DNA of 44,230 nt from NCBI GenBank assembly GCA_030066085.1, contig JASJCI010000008.1, positions 1 through 44,230 on the forward strand. The letters are read 5' to 3'. Numbering within the stretch: position 1 is the first letter of the stretch; every line of letters begins with the position of its first letter. Shown in pieces: positions 23,813-31,953 of the stretch. This DNA is from Gammaproteobacteria bacterium (GTDB lineage: Bacteria; Pseudomonadota; Gammaproteobacteria; GCA-001735895). The position numbers and the translations under genes were made by a program. The notes under the pieces were generated by a model that did not search any database, was not told the DNA's origin, and was given only the letters and a program-made list of their open reading frames with translations.

Positions 23813-24667
23813 TTAGATGAGGGTGGCGCGCGCGTAGGCGATGTAGATTTCGCGCATGCGCCGCGTGGTCGGTCCCGGGCTGCCGGTGCCGACCGCCTGA
23901 TCGTCGATGCGGGTGACCGGCAGCACGTAGCTCGAAGCGCCGCTCAGGAAAGCCTCGTCGGCGCCGAGCGCATCGTCCAGCGTGAAGCGGCATTCGCGCA
24001 GGGCCAGGTCATGTTGCCGACAAAGCTCCACCACCGCCCGCCGGGTCACGCCCGGCAGGATGTCGTTGCCCAGCGGGCGGGTCAGTATCTCGCCACCACG
24101 GACGATAAAAAAACTGCTGCTGCCGCACTCGGTGATGTTGCCGTCGGCGTCGAGCAGCAACGCTTCGTAGGCGCCCGCGTCGTGCGCGGCGCGTTTTGCC
24201 AGTACCTGCCCGAGCAGGTTTACCGACTTGATGTCGCGCCGTGCCCAGCGCAGGTCCGGCGTACTGACGACGCCGACGCCGGTTGCGGCCGCCGCGTTTT
24301 CGCTGGATGACTTGACCTGGGTGAACATGAACAGGTTGGGCTGAATGTCGTCCGGCCAGACGAAATCGCGCTCCGCCTCGCCGCGGGTGACCTGCAGGTA
24401 GACCAGGCCCTCGTCGATCTGGTTGAGCTCGACCAGCCGGCGAAACGCGGCGAGGATCTCGTCGCGCTCGAGCGGGGACGGGATGCCGAGCTTGTCCAGC
24501 GACGAAAAGTAACGCTGCACGTGGTGATCGAAATCCACCAGCCTGCCGTCGAGCACGCCGGCGACGTCGTAGACGGCGTCGCCGAAAGTAACGGCACGAT
24601 CGAAGATCGATATGCGCGCCGCTTCCTGCGGCAGATATTCCCCATTCAAATACACGATCCGGGTCAT
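23813..24667 (-). CDS. Class IV aminotransferase, D-amino acid transaminase-like
   Basis: The 284-residue protein (MTRIVYLNGEYLP) has the fold-type IV PLP signature. RAVTFGDAVYDVAGVLDGRLVDFDHHVQR opens the small domain; RRDIKSVNLLGQVLAKRAAHDAGAYEALLLD carries the Schiff-base Lys147, and GNITECGSSSFFIV has the PLP-contacting Glu180. The arrangement fits D-alanine/D-amino acid aminotransferase, with branched-chain transaminase or aminodeoxychorismate lyase less likely. It is divergent from glcD with 49 bp between starts, and its stop codon almost touches element C. A role linking amino acids with glyoxylate made by GlcDEF is possible but unproven. Confidence 0.86.
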   Translation of the reverse strand: MTRIVYLNGEYLPQEAARISIFDRAVTFGDAVYDVAGVLDGRLVDFDHHVQRYFSSLDKLGIPSPLERDEILAAFRRLVELNQIDEGLVYLQVTRGEAERDFVWPDDIQPNLFMFTQVKSSSENAAAATGVGVVSTPDLRWARRDIKSVNLLGQVLAKRAAHDAGAYEALLLDADGNITECGSSSFFIVRGGEILTRPLGNDILPGVTRRAVVELCRQHDLALRECRFTLDDALGADEAFLSGASSYVLPVTRIDDQAVGTGSPGPTTRRMREIYIAYARATLI

Positions 24668-24699
24668 AGCGCTCGCGAGCCTGTCAAACGGAAGACAAA

Positions 24700-24720
24700 A
24701 TGCTAGCATATCGCGCATGA
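24700..24720 (+). CDS. Possible leader mini-cistron MLAYRA before glcD
   Basis: A seven-codon frame (ATG CTA GCA TAT CGC GCA TGA) is preceded at ideal distance by GGAAGA (24690-24695), and its TGA overlaps the glcD ATG as ATGA. glcD itself has no Shine-Dalgarno sequence in its last 15 bases, so ribosomes ending the hexapeptide could reinitiate on glcD. It may be chance. Confidence 0.3.
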   Translation: MLAYRA

Positions 24721-26180
24721 GTGAACGCAGTCGCGAAAAACTGGCCGCCCGCTTCCGCGAATTCCTGGCGCATGACAACGTCATCGACCAGCCGACGTCG
24801 CTGGCCGCCTACGAGTGCGACGGTCTGTCCGCCTATCGCGAACAGCCGCTGCTGGTGCTGTTGCCGGAAAACGTCGCGCAGGTGTGCAAGATCATGCAGG
24901 TCTGCCACCGCCAGCGGGTTCCGGTCGTAAGTCGCGGCGCGGGCACCAGCCTGTCGGGCGGGGCGCTGCCGCATGCCGAGGGGGTCGTTTTGAGCCTGGC
25001 GAAGATGAACCGTATTCTCGACGTCGACGTGTTGTCGCGCGTGGCGGTGGTCGAGCCGGGGGTGCGCAACCTCGCCATTTCCGAGGCCGTGCGACAGCAC
25101 GGGCTGTACTACGCCCCGGACCCGTCATCGCAGATCGCCTGCTCGATCGGCGGCAACGTCGCCGAGAATGCCGGCGGGGTGCACTGCCTCAAGTATGGCC
25201 TGACGCTGCACAATATCCTGGGTCTGAAGATCGTCACCTCGGAGGGCGAACTGATGGAAATCGACCAGCGCGCGCTGCAGACCCCGGGTTACGACCTGCT
25301 GCCCCTGCTGGTCGGTTCCGAGGGTATGCTCGGCATCGTCGTCGAGGTTACGGTCAAGCTGCTGCCGATTCCGCGCTGTGCGCGCGTCGTCATGGGTGTA
25401 TTCGATTCGGTCGAGGTCGCCGGCGCCAGCGTTGCCGATATCATCGCGCGCGGCATTATCCCCGGCGGCATCGAAATGATGGACAACCCGGCGATTCGCG
25501 CCGCCGAGGACTTCGTGCACGCCGGTTACCCGGTAGAGGCGGAGGCGATACTGATCTGTGAGCTCGACGGTACCGAGGAAGAGGTCGTGGCCCAGATCGA
25601 GCAGGTGGAAACGGTACTGCGCGACAACGGCGCGGTCGAAACCCGGCTCGCGCGCGACGAGACCGAACGCCTGCTGTTCTGGTCCGGGCGCAAGTCGGCG
25701 TTTCCGGCGGTCGGGCGGATTTCACCGGACTATTACTGTATCGACGGTACCATCCCGCGCAAATCGCTGGCGACGGTGCTGAGCGGTATCCGCCAGCTGT
25801 CGGCCGAATTCGGGCTGCCGGTGGCCAACGTGTTTCACGCCGGCGACGGTAACCTGCATCCACTGATCCTGTACGATGCCAACAATCCCGGCGAACTGGA
25901 AAAAACCGAGCAACTCGGCAGCCGCATTTTGCAGCTGTGTATCGAGCAGGGCGGCACCATCACCGGCGAACACGGTGTCGGCATCGAAAAACTCGGCGAG
26001 ATGTGCCTGCAGTTCAGCGATGCCGAGCGCAACCAGTTCCACGCCCTGCGCGAGTGTTTCGATCCGCTGAAACTGCTCAACCCGGGCAAGGCTATCCCGA
26101 CGCTCGCGCGCTGCGCCGAGTTCAACGGCATGCACGTGCACAAGGGCCAGCTGCCGCACCCGGAGCTGGAGCGGTTTTAA
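24717..26180 (+). CDS. glcD: Glycolate oxidase FAD subunit
   Basis: The 487-residue VAO-fold flavoprotein is close to the usual GlcD length. FAD-binding motifs are VPVVSRGAGTSLSGGALPHAEGV, DPSSQIACSIGGNVAENAGG and LLVGSEGMLGIVVEVTVKLLP; the C-terminal substrate domain has NVFHAGDGNLHP and GGTITGEHGVGIEKLG. GlcDEF oxidises glycolate (and D-lactate) to the 2-oxo acid, feeding electrons to the quinone pool. The stop overlaps glcE (TAATG). The start at 24717 follows family alignment. No glcC-type regulator or glcG lies beside the operon. Confidence 0.93.
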   Translation: MSERSREKLAARFREFLAHDNVIDQPTSLAAYECDGLSAYREQPLLVLLPENVAQVCKIMQVCHRQRVPVVSRGAGTSLSGGALPHAEGVVLSLAKMNRILDVDVLSRVAVVEPGVRNLAISEAVRQHGLYYAPDPSSQIACSIGGNVAENAGGVHCLKYGLTLHNILGLKIVTSEGELMEIDQRALQTPGYDLLPLLVGSEGMLGIVVEVTVKLLPIPRCARVVMGVFDSVEVAGASVADIIARGIIPGGIEMMDNPAIRAAEDFVHAGYPVEAEAILICELDGTEEEVVAQIEQVETVLRDNGAVETRLARDETERLLFWSGRKSAFPAVGRISPDYYCIDGTIPRKSLATVLSGIRQLSAEFGLPVANVFHAGDGNLHPLILYDANNPGELEKTEQLGSRILQLCIEQGGTITGEHGVGIEKLGEMCLQFSDAERNQFHALRECFDPLKLLNPGKAIPTLARCAEFNGMHVHKGQLPHPELERF

Positions 26181-27244
26181 TGGCCGCTATCCCCGCGGCC
26201 GATATCGAGGCCGAACTCGCCGAGCAGGTTGCCGCGGTATCGGCCACCGGCGGCGAAGTCATGATTGTCGGCGGCGGCACGAAAACCTTCTACGGCGAAC
26301 CGATCGAAGCCCTGCCGCTCGAAGTCGCCGCTCACAGTGGGATCATCGATTATGATCCCGCGGAGCTGGTGATTACGCTGCGCGCCGGTTGTCGCCTGGC
26401 CGAGGTCGAAGCCCTGCTGGCGGAAAATCGACAGATGTTCGGTTTCGAGCCGCCGCATTTTGGTGAAGCCGCGACCATCGGCGGCATGATCGCCTGCGGC
26501 CTGGCCGGCCCGCGGCGCGCCTATGCCGGCAGCGTGCGCGACTTCGTGCTCGGCGCGCGCCTGCTCGACGGTCGCGGTGAAGCGCTGAACTTCGGTGGCC
26601 GGGTGATCAAGAATGTCGCCGGCTTCGATATTTCACGCTCGCTGGTCGGTTCGCTCGGCACTCTCGGCGTCATCCTGGAAGCCTCGATCCGCGTGATACC
26701 GGCCTATCAACAGGAAATCACGCTGGCCTTCGAGCATGCCCGGGCTGCTGATCACGTCAAGTGGATCAACCAGCTCGGCGCCGAGCCCTGGCCGATTTCG
26801 GCTTCCTGCTGGCATGACGGCCAGAGCCTGCTGCGATTGTCGGGCAGCGAGCAGGGTGTCGCGCAGGCGCAAGCGCAACTCGGCGGCGAAGTCGCCGATT
26901 CGCCCTGGCAGGCCTTGCGTGAACAGACGCATCCCTTTTTTGCCGGCGATGAAGACCTGACCCGCGTGGCGGTGCCTCCCGCCAGCGGTGATCTCGACTA
27001 CGACCTGCCGCAACTGATCGAGTGGGGCGGAGCGCAGCGCTGGCTGCGCGGAGATCTCAGGATTGCGTCGCTGCGCAAGCGTATCGAACCGCATGGCGGC
27101 AACGCCTGCGCCTGGCGCGGCCACGCGGGCGAGCCGCGTTTTCAGCCGCTGCCGGCCGCGCTTTTGAAGCTGCAGCGGAACATCAAGTCGAGTTTCGACC
27201 CGGCCCTGATCTTCAACCGTGGCCGCCTGTTCACGAGACGCTGA
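26180..27244 (+). CDS. glcE: Glycolate oxidase FAD-binding subunit
   Basis: The 354-residue protein is a shorter FAD-binding PCMH-domain protein with MIVGGGTKTFYG, ATIGGMIACGLAGPRRAYAGSVRDFVLGARLLDG and GGRVIKNVAGFDISRSLVGSLGTLGVI, exactly the GlcE pattern. It lacks the HxGDGNxH substrate motif of GlcD, as GlcE normally does. Start and stop overlap glcD and glcF by one base each, consistent with equimolar subunits of the membrane-associated complex. Confidence 0.93.
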   Translation: MAAIPAADIEAELAEQVAAVSATGGEVMIVGGGTKTFYGEPIEALPLEVAAHSGIIDYDPAELVITLRAGCRLAEVEALLAENRQMFGFEPPHFGEAATIGGMIACGLAGPRRAYAGSVRDFVLGARLLDGRGEALNFGGRVIKNVAGFDISRSLVGSLGTLGVILEASIRVIPAYQQEITLAFEHARAADHVKWINQLGAEPWPISASCWHDGQSLLRLSGSEQGVAQAQAQLGGEVADSPWQALREQTHPFFAGDEDLTRVAVPPASGDLDYDLPQLIEWGGAQRWLRGDLRIASLRKRIEPHGGNACAWRGHAGEPRFQPLPAALLKLQRNIKSSFDPALIFNRGRLFTRR

Positions 27245-28455
27245 TGCAGACGAACCTGACAGCGCGCCAGCAGCAATCCGAACATGCCGAGGTGGTCGAG
27301 TCGATCCTGCGCAAGTGTGTACACTGCGGATTCTGCAACGCGACCTGCCCGACCTACCAGCTGCGCGGCGACGAACTCGACGGACCGCGCGGGCGCATCT
27401 ACCAGATGAAGCAGTACTTCGAGGGCGCGGAAGCCAACCCGCAAATCCTCAAGCATCTCGATCGTTGTCTTACCTGCCGCGCCTGCGAAACGACCTGCCC
27501 GTCGGGCGTGAACTACAGCCACCTGCTCGAAGTCGGGCGCGAGGCGATCGAAACCGAGCTGCCGCGGCCGCTGTGGGACCGCCTGCGGCGCAGGGCGATC
27601 GTCGCCTTCATCAACTCGGGCTGGCTGTTTGCGCTGTCGATCCGGGTGGGACAGTTTTTTGCGCCTTTGATGCCGCAGGCATTGCGCGCCGCGGTACCGG
27701 CCAAACAACCGCCGGTTACCCGTCGCGCGGGGAAACATGCGCGCAAGATGCTGATGCTGGCCGGCTGCGTGCAGCCGGCGGTAACGCCCAATACCAATCA
27801 CCTTGCGAGCAACCTGCTCGACCGCCTCGGCATCGAAGTCATCGAGCTCGACGGCAACTTCTGCTGCGGCGCCGCGGCCGCGCACACTTCCGCGCCCGAA
27901 TACGGTCTCGAGCAGGTCAAGCGCCTGGTCGATGCCTGGTGGCCGCATATCGAGGCCGGCGCCGAAGCCGTGGTAGTAACCGCCACGGGATGTGGCGTCA
28001 GCGTGCGCGATTACGGCCGCCTGCTGGCGCATGATCCGGCTTATGCCGAGCGCGCGCAACGGGTCAGCGAACTCTACCGCGACCTGCTCGAGGTGGTCGA
28101 AGCCGAGGCGGAACAGCTCGATCCCGGCCAGCTGCCGGTACAGCGAGTGGCGGTACACACCCCCTGCAGCATGCAGCACGGGCTCGGCATCAACGGCCGC
28201 GTCGAGGCGCTGCTGGCGCGCGCCGGCTACCGCATCTGCCGCGTCGAGGATGCCCATCTTTGCTGCGGTTCCGCGGGCACTTACTCGATGCTGCAGCCGA
28301 AGCTCGCCGGCCAGCTGCGGCGCAACAAGATTCGCGCGCTGTCGGTGGAAAAACCCGAGGTCATCGCGACCGCCAATGTCGGCTGCCAGCTGCACCTGGC
28401 GCAGGGTAACCCGGTGCCGGTGCGTCACTGGATCGAGCTGCTGCAGGCGGACTGA
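27244..28455 (+). CDS. glcF: Glycolate oxidase iron-sulfur subunit
   Basis: The 403-residue protein has two [4Fe-4S] ferredoxin motifs near the N-terminus (Cys25-28-31-35 in CVHCGFCNATCP and Cys75-78-81-85 in CLTCRACETTCP). Two CCG domains follow (LAGCVQPAVTPNTN...NFCCGAAAAHT and HTPCSMQHGL...HLCCGSAGTYS) that bind further clusters, as in heterodisulfide reductase and GlpC. It passes electrons from GlcD/GlcE to the quinone pool. It ends the glc operon; a short GC dyad at 28461-28475 follows the stop by 5 bp. Confidence 0.94.
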   Translation: MQTNLTARQQQSEHAEVVESILRKCVHCGFCNATCPTYQLRGDELDGPRGRIYQMKQYFEGAEANPQILKHLDRCLTCRACETTCPSGVNYSHLLEVGREAIETELPRPLWDRLRRRAIVAFINSGWLFALSIRVGQFFAPLMPQALRAAVPAKQPPVTRRAGKHARKMLMLAGCVQPAVTPNTNHLASNLLDRLGIEVIELDGNFCCGAAAAHTSAPEYGLEQVKRLVDAWWPHIEAGAEAVVVTATGCGVSVRDYGRLLAHDPAYAERAQRVSELYRDLLEVVEAEAEQLDPGQLPVQRVAVHTPCSMQHGLGINGRVEALLARAGYRICRVEDAHLCCGSAGTYSMLQPKLAGQLRRNKIRALSVEKPEVIATANVGCQLHLAQGNPVPVRHWIELLQAD

Positions 28456-28779
28456 GCGCGGCCCCGATTCGGGGCAAATGTAACCAGGCTGTCATCATGC
28501 CGCGGCAATAATGCCGTCGCCATTCGTGGCGTTACGGCGTTGCGGGCAGTGTTCCCAGGCACGCGAAAGCACGGTTTTTTCGAATCAGCGCGCGGCTTTT
28601 CGCGCCTTGAAAACCGAGTTACGGGTGGTCAGCGGGCATTCGGCCCGCGAACGAGGGTCGCTGGCAGTCTGCGAGAGATTTGCTTAATGCACCGAGGTAA
28701 GTTAATTTTAATCGGCTTGCCCGACTTCGCGCGGCAGGCACCCAACAATAAAACCGAAGGGCTCGTGAGGAAACTTCCG
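28456..28779 (+). promoter_or_regulatory. 324-bp structured leader upstream of the ABC operon
   Basis: No gene is supported here. Three dyads follow one another: 28461-28475 (GCCCCGATTCGGGGC), a nested pair with outer arms 28572-28578/28610-28616 (CGGTTTT/AAAACCG) and inner arms 28588-28592/28601-28605, and 28632-28637/28643-28648 (GCGGGC-ATTCG-GCCCGC). Downstream, TTGCTT (28680-28685), 17 bp and TAATTT may be a weak sigma-70 promoter. GTGAGGAAAC just before the substrate-binding-protein ATG is a strong ribosome-binding site. The first dyad may terminate glcF transcripts, though no T-tract follows it. Confidence 0.4.
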
Positions 28780-30825
28780 ATGAAAAAACTGAGATACGTA
28801 GTAGGTCTTGGCCTGATGGCCATGGCCGGTTCCGTGTGGGCGAACTGCCCCGCGGTTACGGTTGCGGATATGAAAGGCGTGGGCGCCGGCAAGTATCCGC
28901 AACAGTACGAGCTGGCCGAGTTCGAAGGTCTGGCCGGCTGTAAAATGTCATTTTCCGAAAATCCGGATATCGCCAGGCTGAGCGGCCAGATTCGCGGTAA
29001 CCCGTCCCCGTTGCCGCCGGTGGCCGAGCGCTTGCCGGACGAGCCGCTGGTGGTGGCGCCCTATGAAAGCATTGGTAAATACGGCGGCACTTTCGACATG
29101 CTGTCGAACGCGACCGAGGCCGGTACCTCCGACTTCCTCGCGGTTCGTCACGTCAACCTGGTGCGCTACTCCGACGACCTGCAGACTATCGTGCCGAACA
29201 TTGCCAAGGGCTGGGAGTGGAACGACGATTTCACCCAGTTGACCTTTTTCCTGCGCAAGGGCCACAAGTGGTCCGACGGCGAACCGTTCACCGCGGAAGA
29301 CGTCGAGTACTGGTACGAAGGCCTGTCGCTGAACCCGAAGGTTTACGAAAAGCCGAAAAATTACGTACTGGTCGGCGGCGAACCGATGACGGTCGACGTG
29401 CTCGACCCGCAAACCGTGCGTTTCAACCTGCCGGCGCCGAAGCCTGGCCTGCTGGTGCACTTCGCCAACTCTTACGCGCAGGGCTTCCAGCCGAAACACT
29501 TCCTCGGACAGTGGGATCCGAACATCAGTCCGGATGCCGATGCCAAGGCGCAGGCGATGGGCTTCGAAAACGGTTACGCGGTGATCGCGGCTTATTATGG
29601 CAACTCCGACTGGACCGATACGCCGACGCCGATGCTGTGCTGCCCGGACAAGGTCGCGAACATGCCCAAGGATACGATGCCGACGCTGGAATCGCATATC
29701 CTGATCGCCGAGTCCACCGAGGGCCGTCGCCTGGTCGCCAACCCGTTCTTCCACCAGGTGGATACCGCGGGCAACCAGCTGCCTTACGTCAGCGAACAGG
29801 ACGAGATTTTCGTCAACGAGGACGAGGTGCGCCTGCTCAAGCTGGTCAACGCCGAGGCCGATTTCAAGGCGCAGTCGCTGCAGCTGTCGACCGCGCCGCT
29901 GCTGCTGGAAAACCAGGAAAAGGGTAACTACACGGTTCATCTGCGTCCCGAGGTTACGATGGCGACGCTCGGCATCAACATGACCCACGAAGACCCGGAA
30001 AAGCGCAAGGTCTTCGGCGACCTGCGTTTCCGCCAGGCGATGTCGGTCGCGATCAACCGCGACGAAATCAACGAGACCGCGTTCTTCGGCATGGGCCAGG
30101 GCAAGCAGTACACCGGTTTCACCGATTCTCCCCAGTTCCTCGATAAGAAGTGGGAAAGCTATTATTCGCAGTATGATCCGGCACTGGCCAGCAAGCTGCT
30201 CGACGAAATCGGTATGAAGGACGTCGATGGCGACGGTTTCCGCGAACTGCCCAACGGCGACAAGCTGGTGATCAACCTGCAGTTCTCGGTGCAGGGCGTG
30301 GCCGCCGCGCTGATGGAACTGGTCGGCCAGCACTGGGGCGCGGTCGGCATCAACAGCACGGTCAAGGAGGTGACCCCGGACGAGTACCGCTCGGCGCAGT
30401 CGGCCAACAAGCTCGACGTCACCGTCTGGCGTAACGGTCAGCCGCTGGCGATCGTGCTCGGCACCAACCAGATCTGGGTACCGCCGTATCACGATTACTT
30501 CACCCAGCGCACCAACATGCTGTGGGCCGAGTACATCGACACCAACGGCGCCAGCGGGGTCAAGCCGCCGGATTACGCCATGCAGATGATCGACGACATC
30601 AACGCGTTCCAGTCGACCCCGGTGGGTTCGGCGGAGTCTAACGAGCTCGGTGCGCGCCTGGTCGAGAACCTGGTGGAAAACCTGCTGTTCATCGGTACCG
30701 TGCAGACGCCGGCGCCGATTTACCATCGTAACGAGGTGCAGAATTTCGTCGAGTACAAGACGCACTCGTTCGAGTACTATCGTTCCTACCCGTACCGCCC
30801 CACCCAGTGGTGGCTGGACGAGTAA
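28780..30825 (+). CDS. Peptide/opine-type ABC transporter substrate-binding protein
   Basis: The 681-residue secreted protein has a signal peptide (MKKLRYVVGLGLMAMAGSVWA, likely cut after Ala21) and the SBP_bac_5 (DppA/OppA) fold. The typical VPNIAKGWEWNDDFTQLTFFLRKGHKWSDGEPFTAEDVEYWYE block occurs near residues 130-175, and a C-terminal lobe has FRQAMSVAINRDEIN. It is about 150 residues longer than DppA, closer to YejA-like proteins, and has a paired-Cys insertion (PMLCCPDK). No lipobox is seen, so it should be a free periplasmic protein. It heads a complete importer operon; a dioxygenase gene overlaps the operon's last ATPase gene, hinting at a non-peptide ligand. Confidence 0.9.
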   Translation: MKKLRYVVGLGLMAMAGSVWANCPAVTVADMKGVGAGKYPQQYELAEFEGLAGCKMSFSENPDIARLSGQIRGNPSPLPPVAERLPDEPLVVAPYESIGKYGGTFDMLSNATEAGTSDFLAVRHVNLVRYSDDLQTIVPNIAKGWEWNDDFTQLTFFLRKGHKWSDGEPFTAEDVEYWYEGLSLNPKVYEKPKNYVLVGGEPMTVDVLDPQTVRFNLPAPKPGLLVHFANSYAQGFQPKHFLGQWDPNISPDADAKAQAMGFENGYAVIAAYYGNSDWTDTPTPMLCCPDKVANMPKDTMPTLESHILIAESTEGRRLVANPFFHQVDTAGNQLPYVSEQDEIFVNEDEVRLLKLVNAEADFKAQSLQLSTAPLLLENQEKGNYTVHLRPEVTMATLGINMTHEDPEKRKVFGDLRFRQAMSVAINRDEINETAFFGMGQGKQYTGFTDSPQFLDKKWESYYSQYDPALASKLLDEIGMKDVDGDGFRELPNGDKLVINLQFSVQGVAAALMELVGQHWGAVGINSTVKEVTPDEYRSAQSANKLDVTVWRNGQPLAIVLGTNQIWVPPYHDYFTQRTNMLWAEYIDTNGASGVKPPDYAMQMIDDINAFQSTPVGSAESNELGARLVENLVENLLFIGTVQTPAPIYHRNEVQNFVEYKTHSFEYYRSYPYRPTQWWLDE

Positions 30826-30847
30826 GCGCGCTTAGTTGACAAAAAAA

Positions 30848-30878
30848 ATGGCTGCGGGCAGGATTTGCCCGCAGCCAT
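30848..30878 (+). terminator. Strong hairpin between binding-protein and permease genes
   Basis: A 13-bp perfect stem (ATGGCTGCGGGCA, 5-nt loop, TGCCCGCAGCCAT) lies 22 bp after the binding-protein stop. It is flanked by an A-run on the left and AAATAAAAAATAA on the right, so there is no T-tract in the operon's direction; only a minus-strand transcript would have hairpin plus U-run. In the plus direction it most likely blocks 3' exonucleases or attenuates, keeping binding-protein mRNA above permease mRNA. Confidence 0.65.
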
Positions 30879-30943
30879 AAATAAAAAATAACCGCCTCGG
30901 TCGAATGACCCTGAGCGGGAGGTTGGGGGGCGCACAAACACCC

Positions 30944-31948
30944 ATGTTGCACTTCATTCAGTTTGCCGCTACGCGCGCCGCGCTGGCCGTAATTACGCTG
31001 ATCATGGTGTCGTTCATTGTGTTCAGCCTGATGGAGCTGGTTCCGGGTGACTGTGCGGAACGTTATCTCGCGTTCAAAAATACCACCGGCGCCCAGATTT
31101 CGATCGAGGATATCGAGGCCGAGCGCGTGCGCCTCGGCCTGGACAAACCCTACGTGGTTCGCTGGGGGGTCTGGATCGTCAACGCCTTCCAGGGCGATTT
31201 CGGTGACAGCTGTATTCTGCGGCTCAATATTTCCCAGTTGCTCGGGGAAAAATTCTGGATCAGCCTGCTCATTTGCCTGACTTCGCTGCTGTTGGCCTAC
31301 CTCATCGCGATACCGGTCGGTATCATCTCGGCGACTTCCAAGAGCCCGATCGTCAATAACAGCCTGCGGCTGGTGAGTTATCTCGGCCTGGCGATGCCGA
31401 ACTTCCTGCTGGCGCTGATGATCATGCTGTTTTCGACCATGGTCTTCGGCGACAGCCTGACCGGCCTGTTCTCCAAGGAATTCCGCGACGCGGAGTGGTC
31501 CTACGAACGGGTCATGGATTTCCTTTCGCGTGCCTGGCTGCCGATTTTCATCCTCGGCTGGTCGGCGACCGCGTTCGCGATCCAGACCGTGCGCGCGCTG
31601 ATGTCGGACGAAGTCGGCAAGCTCTACGTGCTGGCAGCCTCGGCGCGCGGCGTCAGCGGGCGGCGCCTGCTGTGGCGCTACCCGGCGCGGCATTCGCTGG
31701 GGCCGATCATCAATTCACTGGGTTTCGACCTGAACCGGATTTTCAACGAACTGCCGATCGTCGCGCTGATCCTGACGCTAACCGAGGCCGGTGCACTGCT
31801 GATCGAGGCGCTGGCGCGCTCCAACGACCAGCAGCTCGCGGGCGCGATTATTTTCCTGCTGACCGCCAGCATCGTCGGTATCAATTTTGTCACCGATATC
31901 ATACTGGCGTTGACCGATCCGCGGGTTCGCCGCAGCATCCTGGGGTAG
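30944..31948 (+). CDS. ABC transporter permease (DppB-like)
   Basis: The 334-residue DppB/OppB-type permease starts MLHFIQFAATRAALAVITLIMVSFIVFSLMELVPGD, the standard first helix and motif. About six membrane segments follow, and the coupling-helix (EAA) region reads YVLAASARGVSGRRLLWRYPARHSLGPIINSLG. ATG 30944 places residue 1 at the helix and has GGGAGGTTGGGGGG upstream; an ATG at 30905 is possible. It pairs with the DppC-like permease 5 bp later. Confidence 0.9.
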   Translation: MLHFIQFAATRAALAVITLIMVSFIVFSLMELVPGDCAERYLAFKNTTGAQISIEDIEAERVRLGLDKPYVVRWGVWIVNAFQGDFGDSCILRLNISQLLGEKFWISLLICLTSLLLAYLIAIPVGIISATSKSPIVNNSLRLVSYLGLAMPNFLLALMIMLFSTMVFGDSLTGLFSKEFRDAEWSYERVMDFLSRAWLPIFILGWSATAFAIQTVRALMSDEVGKLYVLAASARGVSGRRLLWRYPARHSLGPIINSLGFDLNRIFNELPIVALILTLTEAGALLIEALARSNDQQLAGAIIFLLTASIVGINFVTDIILALTDPRVRRSILG

Positions 31949-31953
31949 ACGAG

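Noticed and set aside
28948-30765. 605-codon minus-strand open frame opposite the binding-protein gene
   Set aside because: No motif or hydrophobic pattern, low-complexity Arg/Val/Gln-rich; the plus strand has a secreted binding protein with ribosome-binding site.
30848-30878. Operon-ending rho-independent terminator
   Set aside because: No T-tract follows on the plus strand and the permease genes continue the same transport system.
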